DNA from: Carex sylvatica | Lineage: Eukaryota; Streptophyta; Magnoliopsida; Poales; Cyperaceae | Direction of reading: 5' to 3' | DNA length: 64,000 nt | NCBI GenBank assembly: GCA_964058845.1 | Contig: CAXKVR010000015.1 | Location: forward strand, 124,001 to 188,000 | In this document: one piece after another, positions 1-12,353 of the stretch | Layout of the letters: every line of letters starts with the position of its first letter | Position numbering within the stretch: position 1 is the stretch's first letter | The notes under the pieces: generated by a model | Databases searched by the model: none | Told to the model about the DNA's origin: nothing | The model's input: only the letters and a program-made list of their open reading frames with translations | Position numbers and translations under genes: made by a program

Positions 1-408
1 GTGAAGACATTATGTCGTGTTTGGCTCATGTGTCGTATTAAGACAATGCTATTAACGTCATTTGACTTGTTGTGCACTAAATTGTGAGATTTTCGAAATA
101 AAAGTTCGACATGTCTTATCTTCATTTCATTATTAAGCACGTTGGGTGTCCGATCCGCCAATGGCTACAATTGAAAGATGAGATTTCGGATTTAATCTCA
201 AACATTCAATTACATAATATATCTTCTTTTGATTAAATGTATCTGAATAATGTGTAGAAGTCTAAATTTAACTAAAAACATACTCGTCACACGTACCACC
301 ACACGATGCATTACAATTACAATTAAATAAATTCTGAAATTTAGTGATATAATTTGTTTCCATATTTCATTCATTCCTTATTTCTCCCTTTCCAATTTAG
401 AGATATAA

Positions 409-624
<216 letters not shown>

Positions 625-1514
625 TAAAAGTTTTATTTTGTTTTATAACCCCATTTCTGTGCTTTGTTGTAACTTTTTTTTGGTTCTCCCTGCTATTTTG
701 TGTACATATAGGGGAGGTTCTGGCCTTCTGGGTATTTCTCTGTCGCTACTAGGTTACTGGTTTTTTCTTTTATGTTTCTCACGTCTACCATTAGACTGTA
801 ACAGGGAGCTGTGATGTTTTGTATTCTCTATATGCATGGTTCCTTCCATTTTAGATAGCTGTAGCCTGTGGGGTTTGTAATGGATGAATCTTTTGCACTT
901 TAGGTTGCCAGAATCGAGCTGGTGTAAACAAGCTGAACTAACAGCTCACGTGATCTATGGTACACAATGGTATTAATGAAGTTGCCTAAGGGCCATTTGC
1001 CAAAAAAAAAAAAGTTCTATTTCATTTTATTTCTGATTTTTTTTTTTAATTTTCTCATCTATATTTTTTTTCCTAATTTCATTAAATATATTTTTACAGT
1101 AACTGTGTCGTTGACTTAATACTTCACATGCACAGTGTCGGTGTTTTTCGAAGTTTTGGTTGAATGTATTTTTATGAATAAATTAATAAAAAATTTATAC
1201 GCCCTGCACTCCCAAAATCCTTTACATAAATTCATATATATATATATGATTGTACTAAACAACTCAAAATCATATTTTGCAAAATATAACATAAAGAAGA
1301 AGAACTAATTATTAGTTAAACTACTTCACTCAACCAATCTGAATAATGTGAAACACAAAATTCTATCCCCAAATTTATTTATTTTTCTTAAATGAGTATT
1401 CTTAGCACATATTAAAGTATTAGAAAAAACAAAGAGATCGAAGATCAAAATTTTGAAAAATACATTTACATATATAATTTTGTAGCAATTGAATATTTGA
1501 TTTTTCTTTCACAG

Positions 1515-1635
1515 ATACAAGGGATTCATATCACCTAAGGTAACAAAATATTTCTATTTGGATGTGGACCGTCCAAACAGATTCCGCATGTCTATTAAAG
1601 CAGCCCATGCATTTATGGATTCGATAGATGTATAA
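1515..1635 (+). pseudogene. Unidentified terminal-exon fragment
   Basis: After a TTTCTTTCACAG acceptor an open frame of about 39 codons runs to TAA, with protein-like composition (YKGFISPKVTKYFYLDVDRP and then a short amphipathic stretch ending SIDV). I do not recognise the family. It has no visible upstream exon in the same frame and lies between the GAPDH fragment and a Helitron 3' end. I read it as a second captured exon rather than a gene. Confidence 0.35.
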
Positions 1636-1842
1636 TACAGATACTACTATGATGTCTTCAATTTACACTAAGTCAATGCTATTTCTTACTATTATACTAA
1701 TTGACTATTTATATATAATTTAGATTTATAATCAATTTATTTTAATATATTAAAAAATATTCTTGTGTAATTATTCCTTTCATTTGTCTATTTTTAATAA
1801 AAATATATCATTTTTATGAGATTTTTTTTCCTCTTATAATAT

Positions 1843-1875
1843 ACTCCCGTTGCAACGCACGGTCATGATACTAGT
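1843..1875 (+). mobile_element. Helitron 3' terminus
   Basis: The sequence CTCCCGTTGCAACGCACGG followed by TCATGATACTAGT is the classic plant Helitron 3' end. A short hairpin (CCGT at 1847-1850 pairing with ACGG at 1859-1862) lies about 10 bp before a terminal CTRRT motif, here CTAGT at 1871-1875. Rolling-circle Helitrons leave no target duplication. The 5' end (TC...) was not located and may lie before the window. The element would include the upstream exon fragments. The host base after CTAGT is A, where T is more usual, which lowers confidence slightly. Confidence 0.65.
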
Positions 1876-4414
1876 AACTTGTTATGGGTCATGTCAACCA
1901 TCAACGGTCCAGCATGTATACTATCAATATAATTGTTTATTTGTGGTAATCATTAAATATTGAGTTAATTAAAAACAGTAAAATTGAAAATCATGAAAAA
2001 TTAACTTTATAATTCTATATCTTATCTAAAATTATCCTAAATTTTCGTATTTTTCTACATTTCTTCGAACCTTTTTTTCCTGAACGTCAATCTGAAGTCT
2101 GAACCATCAAATATAAAATCCACTAAATTTTTTGTCTTTTTTAATAAATAAATAAATAAGCCTGTAGGCAGTAGCTAGGCACAAACAATTCACTCACATA
2201 TTATTTCAAAATATTAGTTCTAACCAAACTTTTGTTGGAGTATGATCTCTTTTATGAAAGACTTAAATATACATTGAAGCTGCAGTGCAACTCTTTTTTT
2301 TTTTTTTTTTCATTTTTGGCAGTGACAATCTGGAGTCATCCAGTAGCCCAATTGCAGCACTGTTATTTTTTTTTTTTTAATATTCAGCCACATGTATTTT
2401 TTTTTTTTGTAAGTTTAAATGTAGCCAAATAAAATACATAATATATGCACTCAATCATTTGATGAAGTATTTGTATATCAAAATGAAATATGTGCTACAC
2501 ATGCCATTAATATATTTTTTTAATGAAATAGTAACTTCGGTAATGTTATACTTTCGCATATTTACTTTTTAAATAGTCTTCTATTGTATACCATCATAAT
2601 CAAATATTGTTTCAACTAAATTGAAAATAGGATATATTTTTTATGTCTTTCATAACTAAATATTTTAGTGAACAATGACTATTAAATGCATCACAAAGGG
2701 TAGAGGTCAACTTAGAGCTGGAAATTAAACTTCTTATATCCCAGGTTCTTAGCATTTAATTTCACATTTTTCTTATATATGCTGGGTAGTTACATTAAGC
2801 TATGTGCAGGTGTTGTGAAGCTATGAGTTTTCTGTTCATCAGGTTTTATCATTTTCAGATTTCATTTATTTTTAAAATTGCAAAAAAAAAAAAAAATTCA
2901 ACATAATATCCATCACATAGGTTAGTGGTCAAAAGTTCAACTTATGTGTCTATGATCCTTAAATTTTCAGATTTCATTTATTTCAGATTTCACTATTCCA
3001 CGCACACCAGGTTCTTGTAATTCTCAAATTTCAATATTTTGCAAGTTTCATATTTTTATTATTATATATATCATCTAATGCATAGGTTAAAAGTTCAACT
3101 TATGTGCTGGAAAGTTTTATTAAGCCATCCCCAGGTCTCCTGAAGCTACAACTACTGTATACATAACAATCTATTGTACAATATATGAGAGAACAATGGC
3201 ACTCATTGTAAAGATTTTCAGTACTTTTTGTTTATTTTATAACATTTAAATTATATCTTAAAATCTAAATTTATCTTATAGCTTTATTAGATATTGCCAT
3301 CTTTCGTCGGATGAAATTTATATTGAAGACCATTAATGGGGAAAAAAAAGGAGGGAAATGCAAGAACAGAGTTCAAAGAATTACTTTCTACTCATAATTT
3401 ATAGAATATTTTATATGATATATATGTTAATCTGAATAATTTTTGTGTAGGTAACTCTGCCTATATTGTTTCAATATAGCTAGTTCCAAACCCGAATAAA
3501 AGAGGAGGGACTACAAACTTTAAAAATTAGATGATATTTTAAAGACGTCTTACACAGTTTTTCTCTAGCTGTATTAGCTTAAGCTTTTTTAAAAGAAAAA
3601 ACTGAAACAGAAAGAGCCGTGGGAAGGGGGGCAACAATGTACCAAATAGTACATGTAACAATTGTATTATATTTCTAAATTTTACATTTTTTATGCCGTG
3701 GATTTTTTTTTAATGTCATTGAAAAAAAGTCAGTGTATTATGTGATTGTAATAAAAACAGAAAAAACTTTAATTTAATTATTTACCATTATACGAGATAA
3801 ATAGATATTAAATTTAAGTTAAAAAAAAATCAGAAATTTAGGAGCAGACATTATAATAAATTAAAAATTAGAAATTTAATTACTTGACAGCTTCTGTTAA
3901 AAAGAGAAATTCGGAAAAATTGATATCCTTCAACTTTTCCGTATGACTAAACAAAGGGACAGATAAGAAGTTAAATTTTAGAAGAGCTAAGCACGCACGA
4001 TACGACACAACCAAAATTACTTACCTCAGACCACCGTTACATGTCAACAATTATATGCTGGATTAATTGTAGCAGATCGATATTACTTTTTATATATACA
4101 AAGCTGCACTCATTAATTTTTTTTTTATTATTGAAAATGATGATCCACGTATTTCTAGTCACATGGATTCTTTTTATGTGCATGGGTTCTTTTTATCGAT
4201 CAGATGCAAGCATGGGTTCAAAATTATCATTATTTTTCTATAGAAATATGAATGTGGTATAAGCGCTAGCCCTATAACGCAAAAATAATTGAAGTTGAAA
4301 AATCAAATCGAAAATAAATTAACTGGGATGAAAAAAGTGTAATTTGAATCACATCGAACACAAAAATTATGATCTTCGCATGAAAAAAAAAAATTATACT
4401 CCAAATTGTCATGT
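1876..4414. other. Non-coding AT-rich stretch
   Basis: No convincing gene. Several homopolymer runs occur (T-runs near 2297, 2366 and 2398). Two degenerate related segments around 2690-2950 and 3000-3160 share GGTTA...AAAGTTCAACTTATGTG and AAGCTATG/AAGCCATCC-CAGGT motifs, which suggests an old local duplication. Confidence 0.4.
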
Positions 4415-4812
4415 TACGGATGAAAACGGAGCAGATACGGAGTGATAGTTATAAAATCATATTCATATTTTTTTTTATATTTTGAATACAGATGCAGAGC
4501 AGATATTAACATATCAGACGGATACGGATACAGATCCGAATCAGATTAGATATTTATTAAAATAATATTAAAAAATATTAAAATTCATAATATTTATCTA
4601 ATTATAATGGTGAATAACGTAAATTTTTCATAATATATATTGAAATATATGGTATATATCTACTATTCGGATACAGATAATTGAAATATAAATCGTATCA
4701 ATATCTTTATCCACACAAATATTCAGATATCAAATATCTACATACATCTAAGTTTTCGAATACAGATTGATCGGTATACAAACCAGATATTATCCATACC
4801 GTTTTCACCCAT
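4415..4812. mobile_element. Non-autonomous hAT-like element
   Basis: Terminal inverted repeats TACGGATGAAAACGG (left) and CCGTTTTCACCCAT (right) enclose AT-rich DNA with many ATCCG/CGGAT-type subterminal repeats (GATACGGATACAGATCCG and relatives). This is the usual look of plant hAT derivatives. The flanking octamers TGTCATGT and ACTCATGT match at 6 of 8 positions, consistent with an aged 8-bp target duplication. It has no coding capacity. Confidence 0.6.
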
Positions 4813-5640
4813 ACTCATGTAGAGTAAGGAGAAAAAAAATAACAAATAAAATAGAAAAAATTTGGGTGTGCTATGCACGCGTGACACGTGATATCTATCA
4901 TAGATAGACCTAAAATTTTATCTATACCATAAAAAAAAAAAAACCAAAGCACTTCTTTTTTTAGAGAATTCGAAAACTACCTAAACCGCTAAATATCCCT
5001 GTAGCTGTAAGGGTTGGAGGCCATCAATTGGCTCTACAATTCCAATCTAGATGCCTCATAATGAATTAGCGGCTCCATTCTTCTTCTTTTTACATAATTT
5101 TTTTTAAGAAGTTATGACATAAACTAAAAACCAAAAATCCTTGTTCTCTATGTCACATTTGGCGAATTAGTTTCCAGACAAAAACTTTATTGTTTTGTAT
5201 GCCATCTACAATAAAAAAAATGAAGCCGCTGATTCATTGGAAGACCTCTAGAATGGAATCGCAGAATTTTACTCAAATATATGTTGCATTTTACAACACA
5301 AATCCATAATCAATTTGGCCTAAAGCACTGCACTGAGACTGGAAATTTTTTTAAATTTTTTTTTTTTGAATTGCATGAGACTGAAAATTCTCAACACAAA
5401 TTTGACACAAATTCTCAACTACAAATTGATATCATTATTTTATTGCTTGATTTGTGAATTCAGGATTGATTGCGAAATTGTTCTTGTTCAATTTCCAAAC
5501 CAACCAATCATTATCATATCATATACTGATTCCATCTCAAATAATTAGCAGATGAACGCGGATAATTTCTACAAGATAAATTATATCTCTCGTCTGGAAA
5601 GAGATTTTGTCATATCCTCGAAAATATATTTTAAAAATGA
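4813..5640. other. Non-coding stretch
   Basis: No gene seen. The first 100 bp (GTGTGCTATGCACGCGTGACACGTG) resemble 42.90-42.95 kb, so the hAT-like element interrupted an older repeat that is also present near 42.7 kb. The open frame at 5366-5548 has no domain or splice support. Confidence 0.35.
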
Positions 5641-6290
5641 TTTCCTTAAATAATTTGTTAATTTCTTTGAATATTTGTTTCATAATTTTTCCTTCATATG
5701 GAAAAGAATTTTGGCTTCGTATTTGATTTTTGCGTTTATCATCCTGCGCTTAAACTTAAATCAATAACAATCTTATTCATGATATCATCCTTAATCTCTA
5801 AATATATAGCTAAATAAAATACTGGAATATTCTTATAAAATACTTTTTATTTGTACCTACTATTTTTGGAACAATTTGAAAAGGTCTCCCTTGTAATTCA
5901 TATTTCTGAAGCTAATAAAAATCATTGCCTGTTTTTCAATTTATCAAAGCACAGTTTCACGTGTGATTTAATGAAATCATGCTTTTAAATTTTAATTGGT
6001 GAAATTTTAGATGACATTTCCACTAATTGTCCCTCAGTTTCAAATTTCCAAAATATTCACAATTGACAATTTTGTCAATATTCTGAGTTCAAATTTTTAA
6101 GAGGAAAGTATATATGTAAAAAAAATGAACATAAAATTGTGGTATTTATTCAGTAAGTTCACAATTTGAAAACATTGTATTATAATTTGTAGTTCAAAAT
6201 ATAAAGAAATATATCAAAACATGCCTCATTTGTCGTTTCCAAATAATAATACTAAACTGTTCTGATATTCTTGTTCCAAAAGAGACTGCC
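5640..6290 (+). repeat. Relic of arginine-rich gene 3' flank
   Basis: This block is colinear with the 3' flank of copy B (about 63380-63980) and of copy A (51890-52260). Shared landmarks in order are TTTGGCTTC-TATTTGATT, AACAATCTTATTCATG, AAATATATAGCTAAAT, TTTTTGGAACAATTTGAAAAGG, and finally CAAAACATGCCTCATTTGTCG. It is diverged and carries no coding exon. It shows that a unit like A/B once lay just upstream of the F-box gene. Confidence 0.7.
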
Positions 6291-7041
6291 TAGGGACGAA
6301 ATCAAGCAAATTTTAAAGACGAATTGAGCAAAACTCTAGGGACGAAATCAGCAAAATTCTCTGAGAGAGACTCAGAGGGTCGACGAGTAGTTGAAGGAGA
6401 GCGGCGTCGGAGCGCCTCTGCTGTCAACAATTTTTTTTCTCTCTCTCTCAATACCGGTTGTAAAGCCTCGGTATAGGTTAGCTCTATTCAATTTCTCATG
6501 ATATTTTTCTGCTCTTTTTTCCTCTAAAACATATGACCTCCGTTGGGGCAAACAACAAACTTGCTTCTACAAGGTCCAGCTAAGAAAGAAAAATTGTCTG
6601 GAAGATCAAAAGCTTTCGATTGATAACAATTAATGGATTTTGCTATGCCAATCAACACAACAACCAATTATCCACCTAAGGCAATCAAGAATTTTAGGTA
6701 GGAATAAGGAAGATATCAGAACCACAGTTATTTATTCTATCTAGTTTTTGTTCAGCATTTACACCAACGGCATTTTCTTGATGTGAAAATCCTTTGGTAG
6801 AAGAGCTAATTCAACTGTTCAATGTGAAGTTATCATAAAACCTGGCTCAATTCTCACCCTGTTTATAATAGTAATACTATATATAGGTTTGATTGCTCAG
6901 TTACTGTAAGAAACCAAGCCGGGCCTGAGTTTTGAGAACCATACCTTAACAATTGACATAGCCTGTTGTGAAATTCTTACATGGTGATGTTGTTCATTAA
7001 CTGAATTTGTCTTAAATTATTTTGAGCACAGTGTTTAAGCA
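6291..7041 (+). promoter_or_regulatory. Presumed leader of the F-box gene
   Basis: The stretch ahead of the F-box ATG holds a CT-rich tract (6437-6450) and two direct repeats of CTAGGGACGAAATCA (about 6290 and 6337). A clean 3' splice site, GAGCACAG, ends at 7032, nine bases before the ATG. This fits a 5'-UTR intron. The transcription start is not determined. Confidence 0.35.
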
Positions 7042-8229
7042 ATGTCGAAGAAGGAGTCTGACATGATAAGTCATTTCCCAGATGAAATTCTCCAACATAT
7101 TTTTTCCTTTCTAGGGACAAAAGAGGCCATGCAAATGAGCATACTGTCAAAGAGATGGGTCAACCTCTGGGCCACCTTACCTTCTCTCAACTTCAACCCA
7201 CATGACTTTGGAGCTCTCAATATTTTGGAGAAAAAATTGTTTGGTGCATACTTCAAAAGATTTGTTCAGGCCGTGCTATACCGTCGTGAAGCACCATTCT
7301 TGGACACATTCCTCATTAAATTTCCCAAAATATTAGACAGTTATACATGCTCTGATCTCGTTCGCAAATGTTTTAGCTATGCAATGAAGCACAATGCTCG
7401 AGTTTTCTCTATGCATGCTTCAATCCCCTCTCAAGAATTGATTGCATGCCTTTTCGCTTGGGAATCCACCGAGGAACTGTTCTTACAAACAAGTTTTTGG
7501 CATCCTCATATGCCAGAAGTAATACCAGTGATTGTCAATCTTCCCCGCATTAGAAGAATACATCTGCAAAATAGTATACTTGATAGTATAAGAATCTCCA
7601 GACTTTTCGCAGGGTGTCCAAAACTGGAAGAGCTATCATTGGAGAACTGCTTTGGGGAATTTTCATGCATCTTCAGCCAGAAGCTGAAGGACTTGTCTCT
7701 TCAGGGTTGCAGATCTAAAGTTCCACCAAATAACAAAACTGTTGATATAACATCAAGCCTCCATGGGAACACAGTAGAGTCAACAATTACTATTTTGTCT
7801 TCTGTGGTACAATTCATTTTCAAAACTCCAGGTGCATCTGCACTGAATAACCCTTCATCCTTTATGCAAAGCTTTATCCATGGCCTTGATTTAGACGACA
7901 ATCTTTGCTGCCTTTCTGGTGTTACAGTGCTCAAATTACATAGGCAAAATTTTAAGGTACATGTGCATCTTTGATTTCAAACCTGTGTAATTTTTGGTAC
8001 CATAAACCTTCTAAATATTATTTTGTTTTTCTCTCTCTTGTGGCATACTCAGATGTTGGAAACAGAGTTACAGAAGCTTGGAGAATTCCATTGCCTAATG
8101 GAATTGTGGCTTAGCAGATGGTGCATGATTTGTAATTTCAGTCCAGTTGCATTGTTCCTTCAAAAATCACCTAATATTCAGAAACTCATTTTATACAACT
8201 GCAGACGGCAATGTCGAAGGAAAAGATAG
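7042..8229 (+). CDS. F-box/LRR protein, 3' end frameshifted
   Basis: Substrate-recognition subunit of an SCF ubiquitin ligase by family. Exon 1 (7042-7956, 305 codons) starts MSKKESDM and carries an F-box at residues about 8-50 (FPDEILQHIFSFL...SILSKRWVNLW), then leucine-rich repeats of the plant F-box/LRR type (GCPKLEELSLENC near 195-208, LKDLSLQGC near 216-224). The donor AAG|GTACAT at 7957 and the acceptor ACTCAG at 8052 give phase-0 joining to exon 2 (8053-8229), which continues LFLQKSPNIQKLILYNC and then stops after an unnatural CRRQCRRKR tail. The expected FBD-like ending continues in another frame just downstream, so the predicted 363-residue product is shortened. It could still be translated. 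The start is the first in-frame ATG, after a 5'-UTR acceptor. Confidence 0.7.
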
Positions 8230-8429
8230 GCATTAAACAAATGGTTGATAATTTTATATTGCTTAAATCATCTCAGTGCAAGAATCTTACTGTGGTTCAT
8301 ATCAAATTATCGAAATATCCTATTAGAGTCCATGAGGTTGAAAAGGCTTTGCTCCCACACAGAAAAGAGTTTGAGAAAAATCATCTTGAGATCGTTTTAT
8401 CTCATATTGATGGACCTTTTTGGGTTTAG
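8211..8429 (+). pseudogene. FBD-like tail in shifted frame
   Basis: Immediately after the F-box gene's exon 2 loses its natural frame, a second frame is open to TAG at 8427. It reads SSQCKNLTVVHIKLS...EVEKALLPHRKEFEKNHLEI, which looks like the C-terminal FBD-type extension of plant F-box/LRR proteins. The switch lies between about 8200 and 8220 and shows no good GT...AG pair. An indel is the simplest explanation; a cryptic splice is the alternative. Confidence 0.55.
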
Positions 8430-9087
8430 TGTGTTAGATCGATCATAGTATGTTTTATTTATTGTAATAGTGGTGGTATTATGTGCGTAGTTAAACTGAG
8501 CATTAATTTATTGTTGTTGTCATACTAATAATTTATCAGAGTAGAGAATCATGTCATACAACAATTAATATTGTTCAAGAGGATTTTGTAAGTAGCAGTT
8601 CGTCGACAGCATGGAATTGTGTTTTATTTATGGATTTAATTTTTCTGTATATGTTGCATCTTGATATGTACAAAGTATGATATTTGTTGTTACTCTGCAA
8701 TTGTGATGCATACAATATACTTCGAAATAAAAATTATACTGTCGTTTCACATCAAACAAAGATATTCTTGACAGTTGCTGTCAAGATTGTGTTTACAACC
8801 ATGGTAGCTGTTACATTCACATCAAACAAAGAAAAACTCTCAAGTTCCTCTGTCTCTGCCTGCCACTTTTTTCAGCAGTATTTTCTCCATAGCGATTCTT
8901 CCTGAACAATTCTTTCTTCCAGCAGTACTTTGTACAACTGAATCTCGATATCCAGGCCGATTTGCACAGCCCTCTATTTCTAACTTCCATCCAAGATTTA
9001 GTTATGGTTAAGGATACTCTCTTCTAGCCTCATGATTGGACCTCCCCATATTCTTTCTAACAGTCTCCTATGGTATAATTCAATTTT

Positions 9088-9320
9088 CATGGGGACACAG
9101 TCGAGTCAACAATTATTACGTTGTCTTCTATGGTACAATTCAATTTGAGAAGTCCAGTGCAGATGCAGCATCTGCACTGAATAACCCTTCATCCTTTATG
9201 CAAACTTCATCTGTTGTTTTGATTTAGATGACCATCTTTGCTGCCTTTCTGGTACTGTTACAATGCTCAACTTATATAGGCAAAAATTTAAGGTACACAT
9301 GCGTCTTTAATTTCAATTTC
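9088..9320 (+). pseudogene. Partial tandem copy of F-box exon 1 end
   Basis: This segment repeats 7762-7990 of the F-box gene: the CATGGG(A/G)ACACAGT start, GCATCTGCACTGAATAACCC, GACxATCTTTGCTGCCTTTC, and the donor context TTTAAGGTACA. Internal indels and in-frame stops break it. No F-box or start lies ahead of it. It is a degraded local duplication. Confidence 0.75.
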
Positions 9321-9447
9321 TGTCTTGTTTGATACCATTAATATCTTTTCTCTCTCTTGATCAGCATACCAAGAATCTTAAGATGGATTGACAATATTGA
9401 GGTAATTTTTTCTTCAAAATTTAAAGAAAAACTGTCCTACAGTTGAA

Positions 9448-10067
9448 TCTGAATTTTTCAGTGGCACAAACTATGTCACCAACGATGGGGTAATGCAACT
9501 TGTTAATTTCTGTACAACAACTTGTTGACTATTTTTTTTGTTTTCTTTAACCGGTCAGAACATTTACGACCGCTAAGAAAAGATAATTTTAATGCTATGA
9601 TTGCTATATATTGACGGTAAGTAAAATTTATTAGTAATCTTAGTTTTGAGCCAAGTCCAGAATTCCTTCCCCTTTTACATCTTCTTCGTTAAAAAACCTA
9701 ATAATAAATAGGTTTCATTTTTTCTAAAAGTATCAAAATAAACTAGATTTTTTTTTTTATTGAACTTCACAAATATTATGTTTATATTTTATTACTTGCA
9801 ATATCTAAAATGATTTTCTCGAAGGTTCAGATAAGACAAATCCATAATCTACAACTTCAATCAATGAATCATCTCCAGCAGCAAAAATGTTACAATTGAT
9901 CACATCGAACCCCACTTTCCTTTCATTGTTTTGACAGACCACTATTTCTATAGCTCCTTTGTGTTATTCATAGTACATCAGAAACCCTTCACAGTTCCAC
10001 AAGAGAAAAAACAGAGATCCACAAATATCATTGTTTTTAAAATAATTAAAAACGAAGAAGAAGAAGA

Positions 10068-10098
<31 letters not shown>

Positions 10099-10215
10099 AC
10101 TCACAAATAACAGAGCAGAACAGAGGCCAGAGTAAATATGCCATTTTTTTTGCTCAACTCTTTGAGTCCTTACTGAATGTTCAGGTTGCAGTAAATTGAA
10201 CCTTTATTGGATGTT
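9448..10215 (+). repeat. F-box 3'-flank repeat (unit 1)
   Basis: Colinear with 56168-56720 (CAGTGGCACAAACTATGTCAC, AATGCAACTTGTTAA, GGxxGAGAACATTTACG) and with 43.89-44.47 kb (GATGAATCATCTCCAG, CAGACCACTATTT, GGTTGCAGTxxATTGAACC). These three copies mark the downstream border of the same ancestral segment. No gene is present. Confidence 0.7.
10054..10094 (+). repeat. (GAA)n(GCA)n microsatellite
   Basis: About five GAA units run directly into about eight GCA units. It is non-coding here. Confidence 0.95.
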
Positions 10216-10366
10216 AAAGGGCCTAGTATTTGGTTTGCCGCTGGGTCTATTTTTTTTTAAAGGCAATTGCTTGGGACAATTGGGGATGGGCAACTTATTT
10301 CGTACTGGTTCATGTTCATGGCAGGGGATGCCAAGGGCAAGGAATAATAGACCAAGGCTGCAGCTT

Positions 10367-10410
10367 CCATATATATAGATATATATCATATATATAGATA
10401 TATATATCGC
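10367..10410. repeat. AT-rich microsatellite
   Basis: Imperfect ATATATAG/ATATATC repeats. Confidence 0.9.
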
Positions 10411-10670
10411 TACGAGAAACATGGCCAAGGATAAATTTCACTAAATAGACCCTAATCAGTCTAATCAGTCAATGATAAATTTCACCGACGACAGGGATCT
10501 GATTACATGGCAATGGGAGAACTCGGAGCTCTACAAGCTCGGTCTGCATATAAGTTTAAATAGCCGGGCTAAAATATTTGAACCGAATAATACAGCATAA
10601 AGACTAAAGCATCTCATTGAATAGAAAAAAATTAGAAGACTTATTATTCTAGATTTCTTTCACTGACAAT

Positions 10671-10784
10671 ACATTTATTTTCTACTAATTTTAGCAAATA
10701 TATAAAATAATCTTAGTTAGAAAAAAACTTGTATAAAACCAGGGATACATTTATTTTCTACTGGCAACACATTTATTTTCTACT
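10671..10784 (+). repeat. Three copies of a 16-mer at inversion junction
   Basis: ACATTTATTTTCTACT occurs at 10671-10686, 10747-10762 and 10769-10784, the last one touching the start of the ankyrin inverted-repeat arm. Between copies 1 and 2 lies ATAAAACCAGGGATA (10733-10747), identical to a piece of ankyrin exon 5 (opposite strand, about 13862-13877). This looks like templated filler DNA at a rearrangement breakpoint. Confidence 0.75.
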
Positions 10785-12164
10785 ATGTGGTGTCGTGACG
10801 CCTCTACTTCTTGTGGTGATGAACAATGAGAGTTGTAAATTCCATCCCTTGGATAATACCAGGGATATTCTAGAATCACTGATATTGATACAAATTTTCA
10901 CTTTCCTGACAACTATATTTAGGTGTTGTCTTTTTTGTTCCAAACGTTTATTATATAATCAAAACTTTGCTAGTCAGCTAAATCTTATTTATGATGCTGT
11001 AAAATTCAATCAAGGGTCTGTTACTAAATGAAATTCACTCAAGGGACAAATAAGATGATGTGTCATTGAAGCAATGTAATATTTGAAATTTTAATATCGT
11101 AGGCTGGGGCTGATGTAAACAAGATACAATTGTTAAGCTTGGCTTACCATTCCAAGGAGCTGATGGAGGTCTTGTTGGCAAATGGAGCCGACCCCAATCT
11201 ACCTAATGAAGTTAGTCACATTTTATTTTCATTGTAACTATTAAATATTATGTGATATGAAAAATAGGGTTTGAGGTAGGTTAATGGAATAAATAATTTC
11301 GAGACAGTTTTTAGAATAAAAGAATTAAATGTCCTTTTTGTGACAAAATTACATATCAGCATACTTGCATAGCTGCTGATTATATAGTTTTAAGTATAAC
11401 AAATGTGCAATGCCAATAGAAGTTGCAGCAATGAGAGGTAAAAGAGAGATTGTGAAAATTTTGTTTCCTAAAACCACCCGTATTTCATCGGTGCAAGATT
11501 GGAGTGTTGAGGGCTTGCTTACTAAGTTCGCAGCTGAAAATTTTGCTAGTGAGGTACATTTCTCCCTGTCTCTAAGTTGAGATCATTGTAATTTAAAAAA
11601 AAAATATTACATATTGAGCGACAATTTTGGGAACAATTAAAAATTAACAATATAGTTTTTCTATCTTAATTTTAATGGTTCTAGGAGAGACTTTTGGATC
11701 TGAGGCCGAGAATTACTAATATGTTACTCAATAACAAATATCTTGCGGCACTAGTTCTCTGTAACTATGTAAGTGAGAGTTCTGATGCGTTGTTAAAAAA
11801 ATATTTTATATTGAATCATTCTAAAAGTAATAAGCTTATTCTGTTTTAGGCAATAGAGGAAAACCCTGGAAATGTAGGTGACTACTATGCAAAGAGATTA
11901 TTTTGTTGGAACCATTTGGAAAATGCGGTTCACGAAAGATACTTTACCAATGCCACAACAGATGCCGATTTGATCGGCAAGCCAGAAATTATTCGCATGC
12001 TAGGCAAGGAGCACTTGTCACAATTGTAAGTTCTACTGATCATATGTTCTCCCTGTTGACTTGTTGCTCTTTAGAACTAGACAGTCACAATTTATTCTTT
12101 GTTTTTTTTATTTTTATTTTGCAGGGCTTCATTCCGTGATTATATCGGGATTTTGCTGGATTGA
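10783..12164 (+). pseudogene. 5'-truncated ankyrin copy (left arm)
   Basis: A mirror copy of exons 5-10 of the ankyrin gene at 12566-15225, on the plus strand. Segments: 10783-10887 (exon 5, first 12 bp missing), 11104-11211, 11395-11553, 11685-11768, 11850-12025, 12125-12164. All of these stay open in the parental frame, and the ending reads ASFRDYIGILLD. The donor after exon 5 is mutated: parental TTG|GTACAA is TTG|ATACAA here (10888-10889). Exons 1-4 and the promoter are absent. It is probably not translated but may be transcribed with its partner. The high identity suggests it is young. Confidence 0.85.
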
Positions 12165-12353
12165 GATTTGAATGCTAGTGAAACAATATTTCTGTTCTTA
12201 TTTTTGTCTGTGTTTAGAACTCTGCTGGCTATTCTTTTTTGTCTGTCTTTAGAACCATGCATCCCACCCTTGCGTGGAGTGATCGTATTGAAGAGAATAC
12301 AATTTGAATTGGACTAAACATTGCTTATCTGATATTTATTATTATTGTTTTTG
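10783..12353 (+). repeat. Left arm of 1.57-kb inverted repeat
   Basis: Reading this strand gives the reverse complement of 12377-13947. Position x pairs with 24730 minus x at both ends and at every exon edge tested, so there is no net length change over 1571 bp. The arms differ by scattered substitutions only. The spacer is 23 bp (12354-12376). Confidence 0.95.
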
